From the NCBI GenBank assembly GCA_029378245.1, contig JARKIF010000011.1:310001-374000 (forward strand): a stretch of DNA of 64,000 bases, written 5' to 3'. The notes beneath the pieces are model-generated. The model worked only from the letters and a program-made list of their open reading frames with translations, had not been told where the DNA came from and made no database searches. Origin of the DNA: Roridomyces roridus. Lineage: Eukaryota; Basidiomycota; Agaricomycetes; Agaricales; Mycenaceae. Position numbers and translations under genes: made by a program. This document shows positions 1-10,859 of this stretch, piece by piece. Each line of letters starts with the position of its first letter. The first letter of the stretch is position 1.

Positions 1-322
1 CTTGCATGCACGTTCGACCAGATACGTCCGCGGATCGCCTCGGAATTGCCCAAGCAAAGATGCCACAGCATCACCCACATCGGCTGAGGCTGAACGGGGC
101 TTTAGATTCAACCATACTACACGATGCATGATGCACGATACTACCCAGCCATCGCTGTTCAAATTCCCATCTTCAGCAGATGAGATTTGTCACTGTTAAG
201 CGTTTCCACATCTCTGCGCATCAATGAGTTCCAAAATGTTGGATCAAGGGGTGCTTACAGCTAAGGTTTTTAAATTCATTTTCGCACCGTTAACAATGTG
301 CATTTCCCATCGTGGTGGCCGG

Positions 323-1647
323 TTAACTTGTTGTTGACCCGGGATGAGCGAACAGCAGGCCGGTAGAGAATTTTTCTGTCCCGGAATTGCTCACAATCTT
401 CGCACGGGAGTTTAGGATCACGAGAGCTGCGATTGAGTATGACTTGGCAAGAATCACAGATCCAGCCGCGTAATAGGGGCGGTTGGGAAATGCGAAGTAC
501 AGCACCTCACTGAGTAGCGCAACCAGGGCTACAAAAGATAGATCAGATGAGGTTAATCTTAGGGCAGAGACGGTACATGCCCGTCATTGTGCCGGTCTCG
601 ATAATCATTCGGATAAGCCTGGAAATGATTGCGTGTGCTTGGTGGAACTGAGTACTGCGTCTCAACAGCTGTAAATCGTGTCAGATGAAGTAAGCGGACC
701 GAGGAAAGGAATGTTACGTAGTATATCATGAGCACTGCGATGATAATGTCCGTCAATGCTGATCCACCACCCCAAATCTGGGAGAACCATGTAAGTAGTA
801 GCCGCAAAAGCTACAAAAAAACGGTTTACCACTGTCGTCACTGAGACGAAAGGGCTTCGGTGGATCGCAGCAATATCAGTGACTTGGGATAGCATTCAAC
901 TTGAATTTGCTGCACATAGAGGATTTCCACGCACGGTGAATCACGAATATACCAGTTGCCAGTGCACCAATGTTGGCGCATAGTGCGAGCTATGAGAGTT
1001 GCGTTCTTCATCACAAGACTATTATATCGATTGAAAACGTACAATGGCAATCATGGCGGGAATCACCCAAGACTTGGACAGGATGTGAATCCGGTATGCA
1101 TAAAATGATTGAGTTGCAAAGAAAAACATTCAGTGTATGTGCAGAACCGCACAAAATAAGGAGCAAATGCTCACCGATGCCATTAACAATGCATGACATG
1201 TACCACCCGGTGCGAATCCTTGTTGCACCGGTTATATCGCCAAATCCAGGCCCATACATGGTGAACGCGTCGTGGATGAAAAGGCAGGTCATAAGCAACT
1301 CCAGAACATAGATTGAATAGACGAAGATCTTGGTCATCCACCGGTCGTTGGGGAACGCCAAAGAATATGTATCTAGGTGTTGAAACATTGAGACAAAGCT
1401 CATTCGGATAGAACTTCGCGCTCACATATCTGGACACTCAGAATACCGCAGAGACCGATATCCGCCAAGTAGACCAAAATCTATGTGGAATGTTCAATCA
1501 CTGTGTGGGCCGCATAGGCTAGCTGCCCACCATCGTTCCGGCTCTGTTGCACATGAGCATAGGGACACTCGAACAAGATATGAAAGATACTGGCATCTGG
1601 ATAACAGCAGTCTGAACTTCGGGAGGCGGAGCAGATATAGTAGGCAT
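323..1647 (-). CDS. DUF6534-type membrane protein, copy 1 (possibly decayed)
   Basis: Fungal multi-pass membrane protein of the DUF6534 type; no biochemical function is known for the family. The N-terminus begins MPTISAPPPEVQTAVIQ. Later exons give the family landmarks LAFPNDRWMTK, FGDITGATRIRTGWYM, ATQSFYAYRIHILS and, in the last exon (323-505), YSIAALVILNSR. About nine exons are implied by comparison with the copies at 3-4.4 kb and 29.6-30.9 kb. The acceptor before the ATQSFYAYR exon, AG in the other copies, is missing here (GAATGTTTTTC at that place), so this copy may be a pseudogene or use another splice. One intron appears to be GC-AG (GGTGG/gcagct). The outer boundaries are reasonable; internal exon limits are approximate. 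Confidence 0.6.
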
Positions 1648-2991
1648 CTTTGTGCTCAAGCTCTGAGGAACTCGTATGAAGTATTTCATTTATAAGGTTC
1701 AGGAACGTTGAGTCACTCACGTTATGTAAAAATTCCTGGAAACGGCGGTGTTGGGGGACGAACACAAAGTCGCCGCTCTGGAACCCGCGGTTGGTTCAGC
1801 TTCCCATGCATAAGATAAGTAACTGTTCCGAGGCCGAGTGAAGAAGGTTCTCAGTCGCTAGAGCATAGTAAGCACAGGGATAAGAAATTGAAGTAGCACG
1901 ACAAACCGAAAGACAAGCATGGAAGGTGTGGCTCCCGCCCCCGCGAGTGTGGGACTTGCCAGGCACCAGCTGAATGAATATTAGACTCAGTGATGCGGAC
2001 TGAATGAGATTTCCCTGAGTAGGAGATAGCAAGTACGCGGTGCTCATGTCAACGACCGCCTAGCTGCGTGGACACGCTAAAACAATAAAGTCTCGAGAAC
2101 AAGTGTGCAAATGTTTCACCACGTCAGGCGCTGACCTGGCAACTGCGGCAGCATTGGTCGAAGGGATTGGAAGGATCGAGCAAAGGTGCAGAAGTGGCGT
2201 AGGTCCAGAACGGAGAGACGCAGTCGAAGAGTTAGCGTGGATACGAGGGGGAGAACAAGTCTGTATTGAAACCTACACTTTTGTGCACAGTGGAATGAAG
2301 GGTGAGTGCAGATGAATTGAACGGGGCAACACTTAGCAAACAAGGCAAGGCAACCGGGGAAGAGGGTACCGGAGAAAGGAGGGCCGGTGAACGGTGGGAC
2401 GCCCGACGAGCGCGTAAATGCGACGGAAGAGGTGGAATTAGGGGATAAAGCCAACGAAAGCCCGGAGTTGCGAGGATCACGTAGCAGGGGAGATCGTTGC
2501 AGTCGATGAACGCTGGCAGGAAGTATAGGGTCACGGCGTCGGGCGACATGGTGGTCGTGAAGCAAGCGGGAACTGCAGCCCTATTGATTGATTTGTACTC
2601 AATCCGGATCATTGATGATGGTGACGGTCACATGATCCGTGTCGGGCGCGTAGACGTGCGCGACTTGTGCGCGACAACGGATAAGAAATCAAGTTAGCGT
2701 TCCGGCACAGGAGTCGGCAGCCTCGATTTTGAATTAGACAATGCTGGTCGGAGCCTAGAATCGGAGTCGCTGTCAGCTGAGCTCGGTGGCACCGTCGACC
2801 GCTCACAGCTTCCGCACATTCAACAGGGAAGTATAATACTTGGCCCTCCGGCCCTAGATACGTCCGCGGATCGCCGCGGAATCAAGATGCCACAGCGTCA
2901 ACACATTTTCCCAGACCAACGAGGGCTTAGATTCAACCATACTACATACATGATACATGATACTTCCCAGCCATTCGTCGGTAAACTTCCA

Positions 2992-4446
2992 TCAGACTTG
3001 CTCCTGTGAAGTGTTTCCAGATCCCTGTGCATTGATTAGTTCTATAAAAAATTGAACAGATGGCGTAGCAACATTGTTGGTCACAAGCTCGTCCCGGGTG
3101 GTCGTAATATGGGCGTCCCCCTCGTGTTTTGTTGACACAGTGTGAGCGAACCGCAGGCCCGTCGAGATCACCGAGATGTCTGCCACGCGGCGGCCCACAA
3201 TTTCGGCGCGGGAGTTGAGGATCATGAGGGCTGCAATCGAGTAGGATTTGGGAAGAACCACAACCCCAGCCACATAATAAACGTGGTCGGGGAATGCGAA
3301 GAATAACATGATACTGGTCAGGGCAATGAGAGCTGTGAAAATCGGGTGGGTTCATCTTCATATGGCAGAGATAGTACATACCTGTTGTTGTACCGGTCTC
3401 AATAATCATTCGGACAAGCCTCAGAATGGTTGCATGTGTTTGACGGAAATCAGTGTCGTGTTTCAACAGCTAGAAATTGTGTGTCAGACTTGAGGTGGCA
3501 CACAGTGAAGAGGTGTTACATAGTATGTCATGCACACAGCGATGAGAATGTCTGTGAGCGCTGAACATCCGAACCAAATCTGGGAGGGCTATCTAGTGGG
3601 ACTCCCGAGCAAAAACAAGGCAACTTACGCCGGCTGTCAAGGATTCGAAAAAATTGTGGACCAACGCAACGTCGGTGACTTTTCGTGGCATTTATTTGGA
3701 GCTTGCTCCAAAGAAGAGATCATCACGCACGTTGAGACAGCCGTATAGATTCTGCCAACGCAGAGATGTTGCTGACCAGCGCAATCTATCGAAGTCATAC
3801 ATAAGCTGTCGCAAATTCTATCAATGAATACGCACAGTGGCAATTATGAAGGGGATTAGCCGGGAGTTGGAAAGGATGTGGTTGCGGTATGCATAAAATA
3901 ACTGAGTAGCAAAGGCAACTACGAGAAACATTAGTGTACGAGATGAAATAGGAGAAGGAGGGAATCACCAAAGCTCCCAAGAATGGGTGCGACGTACCAA
4001 TCGCTGTGGATCTTGGTTGCACTATCGACAGTGGCAAATCCAGGCCCAAACGTCATGAATGCATTGTAGATGAAAATGCCTGTCGAGGCCGAATTCAAAA
4101 CATAAATTGAATAGACGAAGCTCTTGATCGTCCACCGGTCTTGGGTGAAGGCCAAATAATAAAAGTCTAAGCGTTTGAACATGCTGTCAGACAAAATTCA
4201 TGCGGAAAACTGGTCACTTACATATCTGGACGCTTAGAATACCGCAGAGAGCCGCATCCAGCAGGTAGGTTAAAATCTATTCGCATTGAGTCCTCGATTT
4301 TTCTGTCCTGCGGCGGATGACTGCATACCGATATTTCATCTCTATTACACATGAGCGTCAAACCATTAGAAGCGTAAACATACTGACGACTGGATCACAG
4401 CAGCTTGAAGTGCGAGAGGCAGATCCGTAGCAGAGACAATGGGCAT
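2992..4446 (-). CDS. DUF6534-type membrane protein, copy 2
   Basis: Paralogue of the gene at 323-1647 and in tandem with it. The start MPIVSATDLPLALQAAVIQ aligns with the other copies. Middle exons encode LAFTQDRWTIKSFVYSIYV and ATQLFYAYRNHIL, then KVTDVALVHNFFESLTAG. The last exon (2992-3309) has FFAFPDHVYYVAGVVVLPK and YSIAALMILNSR and ends in a hydrophilic tail of about 50 residues. The acceptor lost in copy 1 is present here (TTTCTCGTAG before TTGCCTTTGC). One acceptor near 3.68 kb could not be placed without an in-frame stop, so the model may contain an unrecognised splice site or one lesion. Seven hydrophobic segments would be expected from the family; function unknown. Confidence 0.65.
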
Positions 4447-4610
4447 CTTGGTGGTCAAGGTCGGGAACTCGTCTGAAGGATTTTACTTATGGAAAAGTAA
4501 AAGTCGAGTTATAACTCACGACAGACATTCCTGGGAGCGGCGGTGGAGGTACAAGAATCTCGCAAGCAATAAAGATGTGATGGAAGTGCGGCTCCCGCTC
4601 TGAAACCAAT

Positions 4611-5150
4611 GGTCGGGGACTCAGAGATGCTCCAACAACCGTTTATTCCCCACGCTTCCGTGATCCTGTGATCGTGCTTGAAGCGAGGAAAACAATTGGT
4701 TCAGAGAAGCAGATGGTTTTCCAGGACGGAACAGCCGGCGATTTTGCAAAAGAGAATTATCTCACAAAAATCCAACGCCCAATGGTCGGGGACTCACAGA
4801 TGCTCCAACAACAGTTTATTTCCCGCGCTCCCGTGATGGTGCCTTGAAGCGAGAAAAACAATTGGTTCAGAGAAGGTACAAGATGGACAGATGGGTTCCA
4901 GGAGACAACGGGTGTCCTGGGTTTCAAAGGAGCGCTATCTCACAAAAATACAACACCGAATGCGAATGGTCAGGGACTCACAGGTACTCCAACAAGAATT
5001 TATTTCCCGCTCCCAGATGATGTGGTTCGCAGAGAGGACAACGATTGGTTCAGAGGGAAGACATGCGCGCCCGACGGACATAGTAGCTAATCTGGGTCAT
5101 AAGGGAGCGCCATCTCACACGGAAAGGGGACTCACAGATCCTCCACCAAC
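4611..5150. repeat. Degenerate ~175 bp tandem repeat abutting a gene's 3' end
   Basis: Three diverged units begin with GGTCRGGGACTCASAG at 4611, 4784 and 4968 (spacings 173 and 184 bp); a fourth partial start (GGGGACTCACAGATCCTCC) lies near 5126. Each unit carries CTCCAACAA, GTTTATTYCC, AACRATTGGTTCAGAG and a CTCACAAAAAT-type block. The last partial unit ends a few bases from the stop codon of the succinyl-CoA ligase-like gene, so the array probably forms its 3' UTR or terminator region. Confidence 0.8.
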
Positions 5151-5154
5151 CTGG

Positions 5155-7337
5155 CTACCTGCGCCCCGCATCCCTCGCCAACTCGACACACTTGGCCGCA
5201 GCCTCGTCAAACCCATCAAACGCCCAAATATTGAGCCCACTCTCCTTAAGAATCCTCTGTCCCTCCTCCTCATTCGTCCCTCTAATCCTCACAACAACCG
5301 GCACCCCCTTCTTCTCCAACCCAAGTTCTTGGAACGCCAAAAGGATTCCCCTCGCAATCATATCACCCAACGTCAGCCCGCCAAAGATGTTGACAAAGAT
5401 GACCTTGACGCGCTCGTCGGCGAGGAGGAGTTCAAAACTCCGTTTGACCGTCTCAGACGTAGCTTTCCCGCCCGTGTCCAGGAAGTTGGCTGCCCGCCCA
5501 CCACGGAGAGCGAGTGCGTCGACCGTGTTCATGGCCAAGCCCGCACCGTTGACGAGTGTGCCGATGTTGTAGCTGAGGTCGTAAGATTGGGAGTCTGCAT
5601 GCATACCAAGCTTGACGTAGACGATCCCGTCCGCTTCAGCGCGTAGCTCAGCAGGATCGAGAGCGGCTGGTGACACGTCACGTAGTGCATGCAGCTCCGC
5701 GTGCCGACTGCCAGATTTGAGGGCTGAGTCGTCAACTATGAATTCGGGCTCGTGGACGAGGAGATCAGAGCCAGAGGAAGGCAGGGAAATCTTAACTCCG
5801 ATGTAGAGCCCCTCGTGCATGATGAAAATATCATACAACGCCAGCGCGAGGGTGGAGACGGACGCGTTGACCCTGTCGTCCGTTGTACCACCAAAGAGAT
5901 GGTTCACCAACGCCTTTCCGATGGATGTAGGGTACCCTGCGCTGAAATCGAATGGAAAGTACTTTGCGGTGGCGCTCAATCGCCCGGGATCCGTTGTCGG
6001 ACAGGCGAGAAAGCTCGGCGCCCGTGAGGATCGGTCGATGGTGATAGCAAGGAGGCGCTGGTCGCTGTCCGCAATCGTGGTGCGTGTCAGAGGGATGCCT
6101 CGATCGGTGAGTAGAGTTTCTGCGTGACGTGCGGGGAGATGGAGAGCACGTCGTTGGGATTTAGTTGGTTGAGGGACAAGAGGAGGTCGGTGGGAGGAGG
6201 TGTGGTATTTGCGACGCTGGGATGTCGATGATGAAGGGGAAGATGGTCGGGACGGAGTTACTTTGAGTGCTCGGGCCATGACCTGGCCAAATTGAGACGG
6301 GTGGTCGACCATGGTGACGCCAGCGCTTTCCAGAGCCTTGTACTTGTCCTTGGCCGAATTCTGGCCGCGCCCGATCCAGGCGCCCGCATGGCCCATGACA
6401 TACCCAGGCTTTATGAGGTGGCCACCCACGACTGCAGCAATGGGCCTGTAACGGTTAGCATTTCATTGCAGATACAAGCAGCGACGTACTTTGGCGAGGA
6501 GCACCGCTTGCGATACTCCTTGATCCATTCGGCGGCCTCTTCCTCCGCGTACCCACCGATCTCACCGACGATAATGATACCATGTGTATCCTCATGGTGC
6601 TCAAACACATTGAGCGCATCGACAAAGTCAGTCCCAGCGACCATATCCCCACCCATGCCGATACACAGACTCTGTCCGACGCCAGCACGCGTCAATGCAG
6701 CGACAGTCTCGTAGCTGAGAGTGCCCGACTTGGCTACAATGCCCACATGACCAGCGCTGAACGCAGGAAGGGGCTGGAACCCGATGCGACAACGGCCGAT
6801 GGCTGATATTATGCCCGGCGCGTTGGCACCGACGAGTCGGGATTTAGATTGCGATTGGAGCATGGAGTGAATCTTCCGAGGTATCAGTATGGGGTCGTGC
6901 GAGGGGAAGCATTGACGACGCACCCGCAGCATATCATGAACAGGAATATGCTCGGCCACAGCGACGATGAGCGGAACCTCTGCTTCAATCGCCTCCTCAA
7001 TGGCATCTGCAGCCTGGTTCGCAGCGACATAGATGCCCGTCGCGTCGGGTTTGAGCTCCCGCATGGCATCCTTCACCGTCGGCAGCACTGGCAGATCTTT
7101 CAGCACGGGATGCATGCCATCACGACCAGGTGTGACGCCGCCAACGACTTGGGTTCCCCAGGCGAGAGACTCGATGGCATTGGCAGTAGCCTGTCGTCCC
7201 GTGAAGCCCTGGAAGATTACACGAGTGTGGGAGCCGATCTCGAGGTTCTTGAGGGTGGACGCGTAAGTGGCGTTGGAGTATAGCCTGCTGGAGGGGCCGT
7301 GGGGGAGCGGCGATGGGGAGAAGCGGCGCAGGAGCAT
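5155..7337 (-). CDS. Succinyl-CoA ligase-like alpha/beta fusion, mitochondrial
   Basis: Three exons (7337-6924, 6872-6490, 6445-5155; introns of 51 and 44 nt) encode 695 aa and close in frame. Residues 1-30 look like a mitochondrial presequence (MLLRRFSPSPLPHG, SRLYSN). Residues ~35-330 are an alpha (SucD-type) subunit: CoA-binding FQGFTGRQA, GEIGGYAEEEA, and the phosphohistidine region GHAGAWIGRGQNS with the catalytic His present. A Ser/Arg-rich linker (SSSTSQRRKYHTSSHR) that itself resembles a presequence leads to a beta (SucC-type) part: NGAGLAMNTVDALALRGG, FLDTGGKATSETV, NIFGG and VVRIRGTNEEEGQRIL. The beta part lacks roughly 80 residues of the ATP-grasp N-lobe, including the glycine-rich GQVHAGGRGK-type loop: it goes from LLTDRGIPLTRT almost straight to LLAITIDRSSR. 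Normal enzymes have separate subunits, so the activity of this protein is uncertain. Start at 7337 was preferred over 7427 because it begins the presequence. Confidence 0.85.
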
Positions 7338-7512
7338 GCTCCGTTGTGAGACTGGACTAGAATGTTGACAATAGATGGAGGCAGGAAGCAAGAGAGAAGT
7401 TGGCCGGGAATGCCGGCCTCGCGTCACCGGTCGGATTTAAGCGGCCGATGACTTTTGATCTCTACCTCGTCGCCTCCTCAAGTCTTCCAGGATCCTTCAA
7501 ATTGGGCTTCTT

Positions 7513-8061
7513 CTACGATGGTCTATTCTTTGCGCTCATGCCCTTGACTCCCTCCTTGGCCCTTCTTGCCATCCGCTTGATATGATTCCCACCCTCGTCC
7601 ATCTCGTCCGTCTCTTCGTCCGACGAGTAGTCGTCATCCTCCACCGACTTGTCGCCTGTGGCAACGCTCGCCTCATCCTCCTGATCTCCCTCCATCTCTG
7701 CATCCACGCTCTCCATCCCGTTGCGCGTGCCAACTGGATACAGCCGCGGAGACAGATTGATCACAGGCTCTGTGGGCATACCATCACCGCTCGACGCAGA
7801 CTCGGGTCCGTCCTCTTCGACATCCTGCATCCCTTCAACGCTACGGCTGAAATTCTGCCACTGTGACGCCATCGGGTCCTCGGACGGCTCGGATGCCGGA
7901 GACGCGGGGCCCGACGGCACCACAGAGCCTGCTACCGCCCGGGTGCTGGATTCTGTCGTGGTGCTGTCCGTCTCGTCGTCCCTCTCAGAGCTTTTCGTCC
8001 TATCCAAGAACGTTTCTTCCAAAACACCCGGTGATAACGCTGCCGCCGACTCAACACTCAA
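7513..8061 (-). CDS. Acidic, disordered hypothetical protein
   Basis: An open frame of 182 codons with strong coding character, rich in Asp, Glu and Ser, with no recognisable domain. It has an acidic run (EDDDYSSDEETDEMDEGG) followed by a basic C-terminus (HIKRMARRAKEGVKGMSAK). The frame begins with TTG, not ATG. The first in-frame ATG is at 7872 (MASQWQNFSRSVEGMQ), which would give 120 aa. Just upstream of the frame the minus strand reads GTTTGGGTAG, a plausible splice acceptor, but no ATG occurs on this strand for more than 200 bp further up, so a spliced start would have to be distant. The alternating charge and the position upstream of the ligase gene, on the same strand, do not suggest a specific role. 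Confidence 0.5.
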   Translation of the reverse strand: MSVESAAALSPGVLEETFLDRTKSSERDDETDSTTTESSTRAVAGSVVPSGPASPASEPSEDPMASQWQNFSRSVEGMQDVEEDGPESASSGDGMPTEPVINLSPRLYPVGTRNGMESVDAEMEGDQEDEASVATGDKSVEDDDYSSDEETDEMDEGGNHIKRMARRAKEGVKGMSAKNRPS

Positions 8062-8204
8062 ACACTACCCAAACAAAAGGGCAGTGGGATCGCGTTAGGT
8101 AGACGAAGTTGTTGTTGTGCGAGGGTGTCTTCTCAGTGACGGAACACTTTGAGTCTGACTGAGCGTTGAAACGGGAACTAAGCAGCGAGACGGTATAAAA
8201 CCAA

Positions 8205-8405
8205 GCTCAAGCTGAACCAAGTTCAATTCGATAGGCCAAAACACAAACTCCAAATCAACCAACACAACCAATCCGAACACAAGCTAATGTTGCCAACCAA
8301 CGTTCACCAAGTTCAATCCCAAACCAAACCAAATCCAACAAAGTCCAAAGTCCAACCAAAAACCAATCCAACAAGCACAAGATCACACAAATCACAAGGA
8401 CAGAG
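8205..8405. repeat. C+A-rich low-complexity tract
   Basis: About 200 bp of the plus strand made mostly of A and C, with repeated CCAA, AACCAA and TCCAA words and very few G. It lies just upstream of the acidic-protein frame. No unit of constant length is visible, so it is a compositional tract and not a tandem array. Confidence 0.7.
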
Positions 8406-10022
8406 TCCAAGGGCGAGAGGTTTAGACAGTAAATGCCAATGAAATGGAGCTTCGCACACAGCTAGGCCTACCAATACAGTGCGGTTCCATTCTACATTAC
8501 TGAGCTTTTATACATGCTGGGTGCAAACAAAGAACAAATAGGAACTATATAATCCCAACCAATAGGAACGATCCTTTCTCTAATCTCCCTGTAAATACCC
8601 TCTTGGCGCTGTCAATCACACTGGATTGATCCCATGTTGGCTTTATCACTCCGATCGCAAGCTGATTGTTCCACAATTGATCCACGTCCTCGGCATTCTC
8701 GGAGTCCACCACCCAGATCAGATCTCGGCAAGAGATCTGGAACTGATGGCCACTTTGATCCGAAGCTCGGCCCTCTGTGATTCCCTCAATATTTGGTTTC
8801 GAGGCTGACACGAAAGTAAACTGGCTTGATTGCGGTACTTGGTTTTCTAGCATTCGACAACCTCCCCGAGAAGAACATCCAACTAGTTTCGCTGAAATGT
8901 TAGACCGGTTCCAGCCAACCGACGCCCCTTCCAAACGACGACTTCCAACCATGAGAACCCAAAGAATCGGCTTTATCGGATGTTCGGATCAAATGCCCGG
9001 TCAAGTCTACACGAAGTTTGACCGAGGTCGAAATCCTATTCCGGCCGCTGTCCGCACTCTGGTCGGCAGCTCTGATAGCTCCAACCCTCTAGGATTGACA
9101 ATAAGCCTGTTTCGGACTACGGTGTTTGGTATAGGCATCAAAATGCTGAATTATGTTGTTTTGGACACCGAAAAGTCCTGCGGCTTATCACCGGTTAAAA
9201 TGAGCATCTAAAGAACGAACGTGTCCACGCACTGAAGTAGCTTGCAGAGACCCCCTCGTCCATCCCCATCTCAGGCTCGATTATACGAGGCGTCTGTCCT
9301 GATTCTTGCTGGGGCGTCGTCGCAGTCTCGTAGTCGTTGCCTTGGGACATGGTGGTCAGGAGCAAATTGGATTGGCGTCAAAGCGATGACATCAGGCACG
9401 TGTTTCATTTTCATTCAAACCATATTCGTCCTCATGAAGAAAAGGGAGGACGACGCCTCCTAATAAACTGCATCTCAGGTGGCTCTCCAAGTTCTGCAGC
9501 AACCATTGCCAACCGCGGTCTGGACTGGGGCGATGTGATGTAAATCTGACGCGGGAAAACAAGGACTTCATCTATCTGTCCGAGCTATCGCAACGACCCA
9601 ATTGGCTGGGGGAACTCTATGGACACCGACCCTACCAAAGATCCGCGGCCCCAAGTCAATTATACCCTCGACGAACCCATGTCGTGATTCATCATTTCCA
9701 GCAATCGCTCTCGTCCATGTTGGCACAGGCTTGAATTCTGTGGCTGGGCGCACGCATCGACTGTCGTATATGATGGTGGGCGTTTCTTGGTGCTTTGGAC
9801 TCGGAATTCTTGCTAAACTCGGTTTCAGAAGTTGATGACGAGCATGCGGAGGATTAGCCGTCGGGTTTGAATTTTTTTTCTGGGCTGATGCGCTCCGGTC
9901 CGCCTTTGATGGACTATCGCCAATCGGGGTCCATGTGAGAGCGATGAAACAAATTTTAGGGTCTCGAGCCCTGGTCTTTTGATAATAGACATAATTTATC
10001 GACCTCCATAGAATTTCATGCT
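8406..10022. other. Gene-poor interval
   Basis: No gene with a recognisable domain. Two minus-strand frames (8545-8952, 135 codons; 9568-10029, 153 codons) were examined. The first contains SENAEDVDQLWNNQLAIG-like sequence that could be an old retroelement fragment, but I cannot name it; the second overlaps the 3' end of the SDR gene and has no domain. An AT-rich stretch near 8500-8560 is the only compositional feature. Confidence 0.5.
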
Positions 10023-10859
10023 CTACCAAGGAATCTCATCCGTATCAATATCCCACATGTTGCCCGCAGACGAACGCGCAAAGTTGAAGAACTTGCCGCT
10101 ACTCTTCTCCTTCGTCGCCCCATCGATCCTCGACAGAACCCCGTTGACCGAATCCTCCACGGTGACCGGGGCTTGTTCCATCCCAAACGCCTTGGCCCCA
10201 CCATTCCCCATATCCGTGGCCACCCAGCCCGGATGTATCGCCAGCGAAACAAGCTTGGGGTTCTCGGCGTCGAGAGCCTTGACGATAAAGTTGGCAGCGG
10301 CCTTGGACGAGCCGTACGCGCCCATGGCGGCGTTATAGAATTGTGCGATGGAGGCCGCGCCGGTGGAGATGAGTGCGAAGATCGGGGTGCCGGTGGGCGA
10401 GGCGAGGAGGAGGTCTTGAGCGGCTTGAAAAAGGACGATGACGCCGAGGGTGTTCACTTCCCAGTGGTCTTTGAACTGGGAAACTGGAGTCGTGCCGACG
10501 GGGCCAAAGTAATTGGAGATGCCTGAATGCTCAGTGAGTTTCCCCGCCAAAAGACTCGAGCGATCGGAAATACCTGCGTTGGCAATGACCACGTCCAACT
10601 GACCCGCACTCTTCTGGATCTCAGCAATGGCAGCCTGGTTGCTCGCCTTGTCCCCTGCAACAAACTTGACGGGGTACACGTTGGGGTGGCTCGCAGCGAG
10701 GTCGGTGAGCGACTGCGCGGTGGCATCGCGAGCGGCGGCGAAGACGACGGTATTCGGGCGCCCAGCGATCGCCTTGGCGAGGCCGTAACCAATGCCACGG
10801 TTGGCTCCGGCGACTGCAAACCATGTCATGAATCCATTTGATTGACCTTTGCCAGACAT
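10023..10859 (-). CDS. Short-chain dehydrogenase/reductase (ketoreductase-like)
   Basis: Two exons (10859-10574 and 10522-10023) around a 51 nt in-frame intron with a CTCACTGA branch region; 261 aa. Classical SDR fold: cofactor motif AGANRGIG near the N-terminus, ANAG after strand 4, a Ser near ALISTGAAS, and YGSSKAA supplying the YxxxK catalytic pair. The C-terminal part IHPGWVATDMG is usual for fungal SDRs of the norsolorinic acid ketoreductase-like group (family resemblance; the substrate is unknown). The start could instead be 10829 (MTWFAVAG), since the segment before it is not conserved in such proteins. It stands alone, with no obvious partner within 2 kb. Confidence 0.88.
   Translation of the reverse strand: MSGKGQSNGFMTWFAVAGANRGIGYGLAKAIAGRPNTVVFAAARDATAQSLTDLAASHPNVYPVKFVAGDKASNQAAIAEIQKSAGQLDVVIANAGISDRSSLLAGKLTEHSGISNYFGPVGTTPVSQFKDHWEVNTLGVIVLFQAAQDLLLASPTGTPIFALISTGAASIAQFYNAAMGAYGSSKAAANFIVKALDAENPKLVSLAIHPGWVATDMGNGGAKAFGMEQAPVTVEDSVNGVLSRIDGATKEKSSGKFFNFARSSAGNMWDIDTDEIPW

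Larger units (their letters stand above)
20..4560. repeat. Tandem segmental duplication with two DUF6534 genes
   Basis: Two diverged copies of a roughly 1.7 kb segment lie head to tail, offset by about 2.84 kb. The downstream flank of the first gene (from 20, AGATACGTCCGCGGATCGCC) recurs from 2856, followed in both copies by GATGCCACAGCR and TTAGATTCAACCATACTAC. The genes between them correspond exon by exon, and the upstream flanks share an ATTCCTGG-containing stretch near 1734 and 4527. The 0.8 kb spacer (about 2.05-2.85 kb) shows no convincing gene; its longest frames have no recognisable domain. Divergence is substantial, so the duplication is not recent. Confidence 0.75.

Noticed and set aside
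2116..2697. Frames of 149 codons (minus) and 66 codons (plus) in the spacer of the tandem duplication
   Set aside because: Overlapping frames on both strands, no domain, no start context and no counterpart in the other duplicate.
8545..8952. 135-codon minus frame as a retroelement protein
   Set aside because: Some stretches look protein-like, but no motif of gag, protease, RT or integrase can be named, so I left it as part of a gene-poor interval.
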